A stretch of DNA of 64,000 bases from Solirubrobacterales bacterium (GCA_016712175.1 JADJRQ010000003.1:330487-394486), one strand, 5' to 3'. Positions 41,337 through 51,700 are shown, counted from the first letter of the stretch. Made by a program: numbers and translations. Notes: generated by a model not told the origin, from the letters alone.

Positions 41337-43027
41337 GTGATCGCTCCGAGTGAAGCGGAGCTGACGTTCTTTGCGTATTTGGCCATCACTCCTCTTTCAA
41401 ACAACGGAGGAGGCGCAGAGTAGCTCTTGAGCCGTTCATCGATCTCATCCGGCGTCAGGTCGACCGACAGCTGGCGCTGGTCGATGTCGACGGTGATGAT
41501 GTCGCCGTCGTGGATCGCTCCGATCGGGCCGCCCTTCACCGCTTCCGGTGCGACGTGGCCGATCATCAGGCCGCGAGTCGCTCCGGAGAAGCGCCCGTCG
41601 GTAAGCAGGGCGACGTGTTCGCCCATGCCTTCGCCAACCAGTGCAGCGGTGACCTGGAGCATCTCGCGCATGCCGGGACCGCCGGAGGGGCCTTCGTTCC
41701 GGATGACGATGACGTCACCCTTTTCGATCTCCTTCTTCTTGACCGCGGCGAAGCAGTCCTCTTCGCGCTCGAAAACGCGGGCAGGGCCGGTGTGGCTTCG
41801 GCGCTCGGTGCCGGCGACCTTGACCACGGCGCCTTCCGGGCAGATGTTGCCGCGCAGGATCGCGAGGCCACCCTGGGCCTTCAGCGGTGCGTCGACCGGA
41901 AGGACCACCTTCTGGCCCGGGGTCTCGACCGCCCTGTCGGCTTCTTCGCCGATGGTGTTGCCGGTGACCGTGATCTCGTCTTCGTGGAGCAGGCCGCCGT
42001 CCTTGAGGTGCTTGAGGATCAGGGGCACCCCGCCGGCGGCATAAAGATCGGTTGCGACGTAGTTGCCGCCAGGCTTCAGATCGGCGAGCAGCGGAGTCCG
42101 GCGCGAGACTATTTCGAAATCGTCGATCTCGAGCTCGACGCCGGCCTCGCGAGCCACGGCCAGCAGATGGAGAACACCGTTGGTGGAGCCACCGGAGGCG
42201 CAAACCATGGCGATCGCGTTCTCGAGCGACTTGCGGGTGATGACCTTGCTCGGCCGAATGTCTTCCGCGAGCACCTTGATGATCAGTTCGCCGATGCTCC
42301 GGGCAACTGCATTCTTGTCTTCGTCTTCGGCCGGGACCATCGCTGAGAAAGCCGGTGAGATCCCGAGTGCCTCGAAAGCACAGGCCATGGTGTTGGCCGT
42401 GAACTGTCCGCCGCAGGCTCCGTAGCCCGGGCTCGAGACGTTCTCCATTTCCAGCAGTTCTTCGTCGGAGATCTTGCCGGCAGAGTGGGCTCCGATCGCT
42501 TCGAACATGTCGACGATGGTGACGTCCTTACCGTTCAGCTGGCCGGGCTTGATCGAACCGCCGTAGAGCACGATCGAAGGAACGTCCAGGCGGGCGACTC
42601 CCATGACGGCTCCGGGGATGGTCTTGTCGCAGGCGGCGAGGGCGATGATTGCGTCGAACTGGTAGCCGCGGGCCATCAACTCGATCGAATCAGCCACGAC
42701 TTCACGGCTGACCAGGGATGACTTCATGCCCTGGGTGCCCATCGTGATCCCGTCGGACACGGCAACCGTGTTGAACTCCATCGGGGTGCCCCCGGCAGCC
42801 CGGACGCCTTCCTTCACGAACTCGGCGAGTCCACGCAGACCGAAGTTGCAGGGCATCGCTTCGGTCCAGGTATTGGCGATGCCGATCGTCGGCTTCTTGA
42901 GGTCGTCGTCGGAGTAGCCGATGCCCTTCATGTAGGCGCGGGCAGCGGAACGGTCCGGCCCGTCGAATACGGCTGCCGAGCGCGGTCGCGGCAGGGCAGA
43001 AGTAGTGGATGAACCGTTCGTGGACAT
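41333..43027 (-). CDS. ilvD: Dihydroxy-acid dehydratase
   Basis: Fe-S dehydratase of branched-chain amino-acid and CoA synthesis (564 residues from the chosen start). Cluster cysteines are in AMPCNFGLRGLA, ALAACDKTIPGAVM and GYGACGGQFTANTMA. The catalytic C-terminal part has GEGMGEHVALLTDGRFSGATRG. The frame is open about 70 codons further upstream, but that overlaps thiD; ATG 43027 starts the family N-terminus and lies 10 bases from the thiD end. No ilvB/ilvC is adjacent. Confidence 0.95.
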   Translation of the reverse strand: MSTNGSSTTSALPRPRSAAVFDGPDRSAARAYMKGIGYSDDDLKKPTIGIANTWTEAMPCNFGLRGLAEFVKEGVRAAGGTPMEFNTVAVSDGITMGTQGMKSSLVSREVVADSIELMARGYQFDAIIALAACDKTIPGAVMGVARLDVPSIVLYGGSIKPGQLNGKDVTIVDMFEAIGAHSAGKISDEELLEMENVSSPGYGACGGQFTANTMACAFEALGISPAFSAMVPAEDEDKNAVARSIGELIIKVLAEDIRPSKVITRKSLENAIAMVCASGGSTNGVLHLLAVAREAGVELEIDDFEIVSRRTPLLADLKPGGNYVATDLYAAGGVPLILKHLKDGGLLHEDEITVTGNTIGEEADRAVETPGQKVVLPVDAPLKAQGGLAILRGNICPEGAVVKVAGTERRSHTGPARVFEREEDCFAAVKKKEIEKGDVIVIRNEGPSGGPGMREMLQVTAALVGEGMGEHVALLTDGRFSGATRGLMIGHVAPEAVKGGPIGAIHDGDIITVDIDQRQLSVDLTPDEIDERLKSYSAPPPLFERGVMAKYAKNVSSASLGAIT

Positions 43028-43037
43028 GCGCCCTAGT

Positions 43038-43826
43038 TTAGGACAGGCCGAAAACGTCCACGGGCCCGGGTCCCGAGCCGAGAGAGTCGAGCCCGTTGCC
43101 GACAGCACGGGACGCCACCTTTCGTGCCGAGCGCGCGGCCTCCAGCGGATTCTGCCCTCGGGCCAGGAAGGCGGCGAGAGCCGAAGAGTGCGTACATCCC
43201 GAACCGTGGCTGGACGAGCCCGGGTGCCGCTCACCTTCGATCTCGACGAGATCCACCCCGTCGAAGAAAAGGTCGATGAGTCCCGTGCTGTGGCCGCCCG
43301 TGATCACGACGTTCGATGGACCCAGGACAAGGACGGCTCTAGCCAGAGCGGTTTGGTCGGCCTCTTTGCCCAGTCCGGCAAGAATTCGCGCTTCCGGAAT
43401 GTTCGGTGTCACGACGGTGGCCCGTGGAATAATCAACTCGACAAGTGCCGAGCGCGCGTCCGGCTGAAGCAGATCTGCCCCGGACTCGGCCACCATCACC
43501 GGATCGACCACAACCGGCGCCGCTGGGATCAGATCCAGCCCGGTCGCCACGGCCTCGGTCGTCTCGATCGTGCCGAGCATGCCGATCTTCACCGCGTCGA
43601 TTTCGATGTCTTCGGCGACGGCGCGGATCTGATCGATGATCATCGATGGGCTGATTGCTTCGATCGCGTTCACCCCCACCGTGTTCTGGGCGGTGATCGC
43701 GGTGATCGCCGTCATGCCGTGAGCACCACAACTGGCGATCGCCTTCAGGTCCGCCTGGATTCCGGCGCCTCCGCCCGAATCCGAGCCGGCAATCGAGAGC
43801 ACGGTCGGGACCCTTTGATCATCCAT
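43038..43826 (-). CDS. thiD: Hydroxymethylpyrimidine/phosphomethylpyrimidine kinase
   Basis: Phosphorylates HMP and HMP-P in thiamine synthesis. The 262-residue ribokinase-like protein shows VLSIAGSDSGGGAGIQADLKAI, the VDPVMVAESGADLL region and the anion hole GSGCTHSSALAAFLARG. No thiamine riboswitch was found upstream. It overlaps the dprA end by a few bases (43819-43826) and precedes ilvD by 10 bases. Confidence 0.94.
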   Translation of the reverse strand: MDDQRVPTVLSIAGSDSGGGAGIQADLKAIASCGAHGMTAITAITAQNTVGVNAIEAISPSMIIDQIRAVAEDIEIDAVKIGMLGTIETTEAVATGLDLIPAAPVVVDPVMVAESGADLLQPDARSALVELIIPRATVVTPNIPEARILAGLGKEADQTALARAVLVLGPSNVVITGGHSTGLIDLFFDGVDLVEIEGERHPGSSSHGSGCTHSSALAAFLARGQNPLEAARSARKVASRAVGNGLDSLGSGPGPVDVFGLS

Positions 43827-44970
43827 CGGCCGAAGAGTACGTGTCCGGCGGCAGCGGCTGCGTGGTCCGTGCGTACGTGCCGGTCAACGAGCAGGCCAGG
43901 TAGCCCATGACCTCGAGCCGGGCCAGCGCGATCGCCACCTCGTCGGCATCCATCGCCAGGTAGTCGGCGGCAGCATCGACCGTCGAGCAGCCCGCCTCCA
44001 CCGCAGTGATCACCTTCGCCTGCCGTTCATCCAGAGTTGGCCCACCGGTCGGAACCGGCATCGCCCCGACGCCGATCACCCGGTCGATGACGTCCCGGCC
44101 GTCGCGGATTAACGCCGCGCCGCTGCTCAGCAGTTCATTCGTTCCCGCAGCCGCCGCGATCGTCACCTGTCCCGGAACAGCCCCAACCTCGCGGCCGGCG
44201 TCGCTCGCCATCTCGGCGGTGATCAGGGATCCGGAGCGGAAGGCCGCCTCGACCACCACGGTCATCCCGGAGAGTGCCGCCATGATCCGGTTGCGGGCCG
44301 GGAACTGCCAGCGACGCGGCGTCGATCCCGGCGGCAGTTCCGAGATCACCAGCCCGTTCTCCAGCACTTGGCGATACAGACGCGTATGGGACATCGGATA
44401 GGGGCGGTCGGCACCAGACGCGAGCACGGCGACGGTGTTTCCGACTTCGAGCGCTCCCCGATGGACAGCACCATCGATGCCGAGCGCCAGGCCGCTGACC
44501 ACGTTGAGGCCGGCGGAAGCCAACTCGCGGCCGAGGGTCCGCGCCACTTCGAGGCCGTAACCGGTTGCCCGGCGGGCACCGACGATCGTGACCGACGATG
44601 AAGTGGTCAAGCCGGAAAGGCGTAGTCCATCGCCCTTGCCGATCAGGATGCGCGGTGCGTCCGCGCCGTCGATCAGCCCTTCCGGAAACCGGTCGTCGTG
44701 ATGGCAGCATGCCCAGCAACCAGCATCGGTCAGCCTGGAGAGCATCTGATCGCCGGTAACCAGCTCCACTTCGGAGAGGATCCGGTCCATGTGCCTCCCG
44801 GCGGCCACCTCGGCGAGGTCTTCGTCATCGAGACGAAGCAGTTCCGGTGTGCGTTTCCCCGGCCGGTCATCACAGACGACCTGGATGTAGGGCGCGAGGG
44901 CGGCAATCAGCCACGACCTCCTCAGGCATTCCTCGCACGACGATTCGGCGGTTACACCGGCTCCGTTCAT
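43819..44970 (-). CDS. dprA: DNA-processing protein DprA
   Basis: Loads RecA on incoming single-stranded DNA in natural transformation. 383 residues: an N-terminal helical domain with a CEECLRRSW-like Cys pair near the start, the Rossmann core with VGARRATGYGLEVAR, SGLALGIDGAVHRGALE and the GADRPYPMSH loop, and a C-terminal DML1-like winged helix. Overlaps comM by ATGA, and the pair is commonly adjacent in actinobacteria. Confidence 0.93.
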   Translation of the reverse strand: MNGAGVTAESSCEECLRRSWLIAALAPYIQVVCDDRPGKRTPELLRLDDEDLAEVAAGRHMDRILSEVELVTGDQMLSRLTDAGCWACCHHDDRFPEGLIDGADAPRILIGKGDGLRLSGLTTSSSVTIVGARRATGYGLEVARTLGRELASAGLNVVSGLALGIDGAVHRGALEVGNTVAVLASGADRPYPMSHTRLYRQVLENGLVISELPPGSTPRRWQFPARNRIMAALSGMTVVVEAAFRSGSLITAEMASDAGREVGAVPGQVTIAAAAGTNELLSSGAALIRDGRDVIDRVIGVGAMPVPTGGPTLDERQAKVITAVEAGCSTVDAAADYLAMDADEVAIALARLEVMGYLACSLTGTYARTTQPLPPDTYSSADG

Positions 44971-46457
44971 TTTGCTTCCCTTCGGCGGAATTGGAGGGCG
45001 GCGGCGATATGCGCCTCCTCGATCGGGTTCGAATCGGCCAGGTCGGCGACCGTCCGGGCAAGACGCAGCACCCGGTCATGTGCCCGCCCGCTCATCCCCT
45101 GGCTCTGATGCGCCTCAGCCAACAATTTCCGGGCGGCTGGTTCGACCTCGAATACGGCGAGTTCGGAGGTAGTCGCGGTCGAGTTCGTCCGGCTGCCGCC
45201 GAAACGGTCGGACATCACCTGGCGCGCAGTGATGACCCTCTTCCGCACAGAAGCCGAGGATTCGCCCGGAGGTCCGGCCATGGCTTCGGCCCCGGGCTGC
45301 CTGACCCCGAGGTTGATGTCGATGCGGTCGGCCAGGGCGCCACTCAGCGCGGCCCGGTAGCGGCGGATCGAGGCTTCATTGCACTGACAGCTTGAATCGT
45401 CTTCCCCGCGGCCGCAGGGACAGGGGTTCGCCGCGGCGACCAAAGTGAAGCGGCAGGGCAGGGTCTGGCGGCCGCTTGCCCGGACGATCGACACCTCCCC
45501 GGTCTCCATCGGTTCACGCAGAGCTTCCAGCGCTGAGCGGCGGAATTCGCAGAGCTCGTCGAGGAAGAGCACTCCACGATGGGCGAGTGTGATCTCCCCC
45601 GGACGCGGCGGGCTGCCCCCTCCGACAAGGCCGGCCGGAGACACCGTGTGGTGAGGGGCCCGGAACGGTCTGACGCTGGAGACCGCTCCGGCACCAATGC
45701 CACAGGCGCTGGCGATCCGCGCCACCTCGAGGATCTCACCCCCGGCAAGCGGCGGGAGGATCGAAGGTAACCGCCGGGCGGCCAGGGACTTGCCCGCTCC
45801 GGGTGGTCCGATAACCAGGGTGCCATGCTCACCGGCCGCCGCAACCTCGAGAGCCCGTCGCAGGTGTTCCTGGCCACGCAGGTCCGAGAGGTCCGGCAGA
45901 GCGGGTGCGCGGGAAAGGTCGAGTGGTTCCGGCCGGTCGCCGGGGTAGTCACCATTCGCCAGCCCTCGAAGGCCGGCGACGCTCGGGATGGTGCGTACAT
46001 CAACGCCATGAGCCAGAGCCGCCTCACCCCCATTCGCCGGTGGCACGACGATCCCGGCGCTTCCCATCGCCCGGGCCGCTTCGGCCATCGCCAGGGCCCC
46101 GCGAACGGGACGCAGCGTGCCGTCAAGGGCAAGTTCACCCGCGAAAGCCCAACCGGCCAGTCGTTCGATCGATATCTCCCCGGCCGCACCGAGCAGCGCC
46201 GCGGCCAGGGCGAGGTCAAGCCCCGGACCGACCTTGCGTAGATCGGCCGGAGCTAGGTTGGCGGTGATTCGCCTCAGGGGGAAGTCGAAGCCACAGTTGA
46301 TCAGTGCCGCCCGGACCCGTTCCCGCGCCTCCCGCACGGCAGCGTCCGGCAGACCGACGATCTGGAATACAGGCAGCCCGCGCTGAACGTCGACCTCCAC
46401 CCGGACAGGGCGGGCAGAGATTCCGTCGAGGGTGAAGGCAGTCGTTTCGGCGAGCAT
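44967..46457 (-). CDS. comM: Mg-chelatase-like AAA+ ATPase (ComM/YifB family)
   Basis: Branch-migration helicase aiding integration of transformed DNA. 496 residues: N-terminal Lon-S5-like fold (FQIVGLPDAAVREARERV), AAA+ core with Walker A GPPGAGKSLAARRLP and Walker B GVLFLDELCEFRR, and a C-terminal Mg-chelatase-type domain QGMSGRAHDRVLRLARTVAD. A double CxC (NPCPCGRG...SCQCNEASI) lies in the core as in the family. First gene of the leftward comM-dprA-thiD-ilvD run. Confidence 0.95.
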   Translation of the reverse strand: MLAETTAFTLDGISARPVRVEVDVQRGLPVFQIVGLPDAAVREARERVRAALINCGFDFPLRRITANLAPADLRKVGPGLDLALAAALLGAAGEISIERLAGWAFAGELALDGTLRPVRGALAMAEAARAMGSAGIVVPPANGGEAALAHGVDVRTIPSVAGLRGLANGDYPGDRPEPLDLSRAPALPDLSDLRGQEHLRRALEVAAAGEHGTLVIGPPGAGKSLAARRLPSILPPLAGGEILEVARIASACGIGAGAVSSVRPFRAPHHTVSPAGLVGGGSPPRPGEITLAHRGVLFLDELCEFRRSALEALREPMETGEVSIVRASGRQTLPCRFTLVAAANPCPCGRGEDDSSCQCNEASIRRYRAALSGALADRIDINLGVRQPGAEAMAGPPGESSASVRKRVITARQVMSDRFGGSRTNSTATTSELAVFEVEPAARKLLAEAHQSQGMSGRAHDRVLRLARTVADLADSNPIEEAHIAAALQFRRREAK

Positions 46458-46579
46458 GGGGCCAAGCTAGAAGTGGCTCGCTCACCGAACATCACCAGTC
46501 TGCATCGATATGTGGACGGCCCTTCAGGAAATGTGTGACACCGGACCGACTCACCGCCGGCGGCTCCTATCTTCGGTTC

Positions 46580-46984
46580 ATGCCCAAGCCAACACCGCCG
46601 CCCAAACGGCCCGATCTGCGCCGCACCACCGGTAGCCGCGCCGAAGAGATCTGCGCAAAGCGTCTGCGTCGCGAGGGCTGGTGGATCCTCGAACGCAACT
46701 GGCGGATCCGCCTCGGGGAACTCGACCTGATCGCAAGGAAAGGGCCCGTCCTCGCAATCGTCGAAGTAAAAGCGAGCCACACCGGTCTCTTCAACGGCCC
46801 GACCAGTCCGGCGTTCGCGGTGGGTCCGAACAAACAGAGGCGCCTGCGGAGGCTGGCCTCAGCCTGGATCGCTTCGAACGGCCGGCGGGTCGCGTTTCAG
46901 GAGGTGCGCTTCGACGTGATCGGAGTGCTTTTCAACCGGGATGGAAGTCTGGCCGAGTACGACCACATCGAAAATGCTTTCTAA
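46580..46984 (+). CDS. UPF0102 (YraN) endonuclease-like protein
   Basis: A small restriction-endonuclease-like fold protein of unknown function. Visible are GSRAEEICAKRLRREGWWIL, GELDLIARKGPVLAIVEVKA (the Glu-Asp-Glu-Lys type nuclease residues) and RFDVIGVLFNRDG. The chosen ATG at 46580 gives 134 residues; the frame is open earlier, but the family start and the comM promoter favour this one. In relatives it lies between rnhB and comM in the same direction; here it is inverted relative to both. Confidence 0.85.
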   Translation: MPKPTPPPKRPDLRRTTGSRAEEICAKRLRREGWWILERNWRIRLGELDLIARKGPVLAIVEVKASHTGLFNGPTSPAFAVGPNKQRRLRRLASAWIASNGRRVAFQEVRFDVIGVLFNRDGSLAEYDHIENAF

Positions 46985-47009
46985 ACTCCGAAGGATCGGG
47001 TCAAGCAAC

Positions 47010-47711
47010 TCAGGCGGCTTCGGCGCCGCGCCACTCGCTGTAAGCCTTTGAGTCGAAGGAGAGCCGGTGGATCGGTGTCGGGCCGTTGGCGACGATGGCC
47101 TGGCGGTGAAGGTCACTGGCGTAACCCTTGTGACCTTCGAAGCCGTAGGCCGGGTAGAGCGATGCGGCCTTGACCATGTAGCGGTCCCGGGTCACCTTGG
47201 CGATGACCGATGCCGCGGCAACCGCGGCACTGGTGCTGTCCCCCTTCACCAGTTTGCGATGTGTGACTTCGCATTCGGGCAGGAAGAAGCCGTCGACCAG
47301 GCAAACCGCATCCGGCTCGACACCAAGTCCGGAAAGCGCCCGTCCGAGGATCTCGATGTTGCTGACGTGGAGTCCGTTGGCGTCGATGTAACGCGAAGAC
47401 CTCATCACCACGCAGACCCGGGTGGCGCAGCGCATGATCACCGGGTAGAGCCGCTCCGCGCGGCGGCAGTCATCTTCTTCGAGTCGTTCAGGTCCGCGGA
47501 GCTGCCCGTCGCCGAATCCTTCGATGCAGCGTCGGTCGAGGACCACGCCGGCCGCGACGATCGGTCCTGCGAGGCAACCCCTTCCTGCCTCATCGGCACC
47601 AGCCACAGAACCCGTGCCGAGTTCGCGGTCAAAGGCAAAAAGGCCGGCGGGATCTGGTCCGGGCCGGGGCCGGGACTTGCGAGTCCCGGAGGAAGACTTT
47701 TTAGAGGCCAC
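47010..47711 (-). CDS. rnhB: Ribonuclease HII, with a compensating pair of indels
   Basis: Cleaves RNA in RNA-DNA hybrids, including single ribonucleotides. 233 residues with AGADEAGRGCLAGPIVAAGV, VDGFFLPECEVTHRKL and GDSTSAAVAAASVIAKVTRD. Residues around 80-92 read RGPERLEEDDCRRAERLY, unlike the family, but one frame over the DNA reads LNDSKKMTAAAR, the standard family block. One extra base near 47492 and one missing base near 47455 restore it, so this gene hides two errors that cancel. The Lys/Arg-rich N-terminal ~25 residues are extra. Its start overlaps the lepB end by 11 bases. Confidence 0.93.
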   Translation of the reverse strand: MASKKSSSGTRKSRPRPGPDPAGLFAFDRELGTGSVAGADEAGRGCLAGPIVAAGVVLDRRCIEGFGDGQLRGPERLEEDDCRRAERLYPVIMRCATRVCVVMRSSRYIDANGLHVSNIEILGRALSGLGVEPDAVCLVDGFFLPECEVTHRKLVKGDSTSAAVAAASVIAKVTRDRYMVKAASLYPAYGFEGHKGYASDLHRQAIVANGPTPIHRLSFDSKAYSEWRGAEAA

Positions 47712-48330
47712 CGATGCGGTTCGGCGGCCAGTAGGTGCCGAACGCCTTGCCGATCAACTGCTCTTCCGGCAGCGGACCCCAGAAACGACTGTCGTCGCTC
47801 TGTCCGCGGTTGTCACCCATCATGAAGTAGTGGCCTTCCGGAATCGTGATCTCTTTCGGCAGGTTGCAACCCTGGCCGGCGGCACCACACGGCCGGATTT
47901 CGTAACCATCCGGCTGCTGCACGACGCCATTGACCACGGGCAGACCGCCCTTCACCGAAAGGGTATCCCCCGGTCCGGCGACAATTCTCTTGATGAACGT
48001 ATCGCTTGCCTCACCTGGCGTAGCCGTGGCGCACGGCTTGCCTGCGACTTGGGGCGCACCGCATTCGGCGCCACCGCTTTCCACACCGGCCGGCGGGTGA
48101 AAGACGACTACGTCGCCGGCCTTCGGATCGGTGAAGTGGAATATGAACCGGTTGACCAGGACCCGCTGGCCGATGTCAAGCGTTGGCTCCATCGACCCCG
48201 AGGGGATCTGGTATGGCTTGATCAGGAAGGCCTGGATCAGCAACGCCAGCCCAAGGGCCAGCGCTACGATCACGACAAGCTCAACGAAGCTTCCCCCTGC
48301 CGTCTTCGGCTTGGGGACCTTCGGGCTCAG
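47701..48330 (-). CDS. lepB: Signal peptidase I, possibly with a CTG start
   Basis: Removes signal peptides from exported proteins. Seen are the transmembrane anchor VELVVIVALALGLALLIQAF, the catalytic Ser in IPSGSMEPTLDIGQRV, the catalytic Lys in FIKRIVAGPGDTL and box E GDNRGQSDDSRFWGPL. The first ATG/GTG/TTG is GTG 48273, which would cut into the anchor. Family-like residues SPKVPKPKTAGGSF continue upstream to a CTG at 48330, preceded by AAGGA at six bases and overlapping the rplS stop as CTGA. I chose that, with GTG 48273 as the conservative choice. Confidence 0.88.
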   Translation of the reverse strand: MSPKVPKPKTAGGSFVELVVIVALALGLALLIQAFLIKPYQIPSGSMEPTLDIGQRVLVNRFIFHFTDPKAGDVVVFHPPAGVESGGAECGAPQVAGKPCATATPGEASDTFIKRIVAGPGDTLSVKGGLPVVNGVVQQPDGYEIRPCGAAGQGCNLPKEITIPEGHYFMMGDNRGQSDDSRFWGPLPEEQLIGKAFGTYWPPNRIGGL

Positions 48331-49026
48331 TTCGTTTCCTTCTCGTGCTGCTCGCCGTCTTCGGCGGGCGCTTCGTCTGCTTCAGGAGCGGCCTCGGCTT
48401 CAGCTTCCGGAGTCTCTTCAGCTTCGGAGGCCTCTTCGGCGGGAGCTTCGTCGGCGGGGGCCTCTTCGGCGACTTCAGCCTCCGGGGTCTCCTCGGCGGG
48501 AGTTTCAGCTTCAGAGTCGTCGGCGGGCTTCTCGGCCTTTTCAGGCTTCACCTTCTTTTCGGTCACTCCGGCCGTGTCGGCGGTCCCTGCGTTGGGATCT
48601 TCGGCGATCGGCTCGAGCACTTCGCCCGATGCGTCAACCGCGCCCTCTTCGGAGCTGCTGACCATGTCTTCGTCGATGCCCCAACGACGCTCGGCGACGC
48701 GGGCGGCCTTGCCGACGCGGCCTCGCAGGTAGTAGAGCTTCGCCCGGCGCACGCGGCCGCGGGAAGCGACTTCGAGCTTTTCGATCTTGGGCGAGTGGAG
48801 CGGGAAAGTTCTTTCGACACCGACACCGAAGGACTGCTTGCGGACGGTGAACGTCTCACGCACTCCCGAGCCCTGCCGCTTGATGACGACGCCCTCAAAG
48901 ACCTGGGGGCGCTTGCGATTGCCCTCGATCACGAGGAAATGCACGCGGACGCGGTCTCCCCGGGGCAAAGGACGGAAGTCCTTTCCTCAACTGGCTGCTT
49001 TCGATGTCTTGGATTGCTGTGTTCAT
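48327..49026 (-). CDS. rplS: 50S ribosomal protein L19 with long acidic tail, frameshifted near the start
   Basis: L19 lies at the 30S-50S interface. The first frame starts at ATG 49026 (MNTAIQDIESSQLRKGLPSF) and the rest (GDRVRVHFLVIEGN, RKQSFGVGVERTFPLHSP, AKLYYLRGRVGKAARVAE) is in the next. The join is the GGGG run of the message (48958-48961 in plus coordinates), where one base fewer gives SFAPGDRVRV. The ribosomal part is of normal length (about 115); about 100 extra residues follow, very rich in Glu, Ala, Pro and Asp. The frameshift is surely an error in this essential gene. Confidence 0.93.
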
Positions 49027-49084
49027 GGCTCAAAAAGACGGGCCGAGTGGCCCGCGAAGCGGCAATGCTACCGATTCGGCTCCG

Positions 49085-49756
49085 TTAACGACCTTCACGT
49101 GCCTCGCCACGGCTGATGCTCTGCTCCTGACGCCATTCCCGGACTTTCCCGTGGTCGCCCGAAATCAGGACTTCCGGGATCTTCCAACCCCGGTATTCCG
49201 GCGGCCGGGTGTAGTGCGGATATTCCGGGAGGCCATCAAGCGCATCACTGAACGATTCCTCCACCGCACTCTCGGCATCGCCGAGCGCTCCCGGCAGGCG
49301 CCGCATGATCGTGTCGGCCACGACCATCGCCGGCAACTCTCCGCCGGCAAGGACGTACTCGCCAATCGATACTTCATCGTCGGCGAGGTGCTCGTGGACC
49401 CGGTGGTCGAATCCTTCGTAGCGACCCGACAGCAGGGCAAGGGTCGGCTCCGCTGCCAGCTCGGTAACCAGCGATTCGTCCAGGTTGCGTCCGGCCGGGG
49501 TCAGCACCACCGTTCTTGGTCGATCGCCATCGCCGTAGACCCCGTTCAGGGCTGCGTCCACCACATCGACCCGCAGAACCATGCCTGCCCCACCGCCATA
49601 GGGGGAATCGTCCACCCGGCCGCCTTTCAGCGGGGTCCACTCACGGTAGTCGCGGGTGTTGAAGGAGGCGCCGTTCTCGATCGCCTTGCGAACGGGTCGC
49701 TGCTCCCGGAACCAGTCGAAGGCCTCGGGGAAAAGGGTGAAGATGTCGAGATTCAT
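49085..49756 (-). CDS. trmD: tRNA (guanine(37)-N1)-methyltransferase
   Basis: SPOUT methyltransferase that makes m1G37 and prevents +1 frameshifting. 223 residues: MNLDIFTLFPEAFDWF, SPYGGGAGMVLRVDV, LLSGRYEGFDHRV and VSIGEYVLAGGELPAMVV are all present, the trefoil knot residues among them. The ATG has GAAAGGGG upstream. The usual rimM gene between khpA and trmD is absent; only 22 bases separate them. Confidence 0.96.
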   Translation of the reverse strand: MNLDIFTLFPEAFDWFREQRPVRKAIENGASFNTRDYREWTPLKGGRVDDSPYGGGAGMVLRVDVVDAALNGVYGDGDRPRTVVLTPAGRNLDESLVTELAAEPTLALLSGRYEGFDHRVHEHLADDEVSIGEYVLAGGELPAMVVADTIMRRLPGALGDAESAVEESFSDALDGLPEYPHYTRPPEYRGWKIPEVLISGDHGKVREWRQEQSISRGEAREGR

Positions 49757-49778
49757 GAAGGCACCCCTTTCGGGAGGC

Positions 49779-50009
49779 TCAGTCGAGGATGTCGACGAGC
49801 ACGCGGCGCTTTTCTTTTACCGCAGCGGCCTTGGCGACGGTGCGGATCGCGTTGGCCACGCGGCCACCCTTGCCGATTACCCGGCCGAGGTCATCCTGGT
49901 TGACCGTGATCTCGAAGATGAGGTCGCCGTCTTCTTCCAGCTCCTCGACTTCAACAGCATCCGGATCCTCGACCAGCGAACGGGTGAGGAATAGGAGCAT
50001 GTCCCGCAT
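49779..50009 (-). CDS. khpA: KH-domain RNA-binding protein KhpA
   Basis: A 76-residue single KH domain protein with the RNA-binding GxxG loop seen in LGRVIGKGGRVANAI. In Gram-positives KhpA pairs with KhpB and affects cell division and ribosome-related RNAs. The first ~10 residues (MRDMLLFLTRSLV) are conserved. It is five bases from rpsP and of normal family length. Confidence 0.92.
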   Translation of the reverse strand: MRDMLLFLTRSLVEDPDAVEVEELEEDGDLIFEITVNQDDLGRVIGKGGRVANAIRTVAKAAAVKEKRRVLVDILD

Positions 50010-50014
50010 TTCGA

Positions 50015-50269
50015 TCAGCTGCCGTTGGCCTTGATGCCCTTGATCCGCAGCAGGCCGGCGACCCGCTCGGAGGGCTGGGCGCCCTTTTCAAGCCAGTAAT
50101 TCGCGCGCTCTTCGTCGAGAACGATGGTGGAAGGCTCGGTCTGGGCGTTGTACTGCCCGATCGTTTCGATCGTGCGGCCATCACGCGGCGAGCGCTTGTC
50201 GGCGACGACGATTCGCCAGATCGGGTTCTTCTTGGAACCAACTCTTCTAAGTCTTATACGGACAGCCAT
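50015..50269 (-). CDS. rpsP: 30S ribosomal protein S16
   Basis: 84 residues beginning MAVRIRLRRVGSKKNPIWRI, followed by VVADKRSPRDGRTIETIGQY and RANYWLEKGAQPSERVAGLL, diagnostic for S16. The last residues (KGIKANGS) are short, without the acidic tail seen in L19 and IF-3. It lies between ffh and khpA, as in many Gram-positives. Confidence 0.97.
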   Translation of the reverse strand: MAVRIRLRRVGSKKNPIWRIVVADKRSPRDGRTIETIGQYNAQTEPSTIVLDEERANYWLEKGAQPSERVAGLLRIKGIKANGS

Positions 50270-50292
50270 TGGACGCGGAATCGTACATGTTC

Positions 50293-51669
<1,377 letters not shown>

Positions 51670-51700
51670 GGACGACCACCCTACCGGGGCGGCCTTTGAC

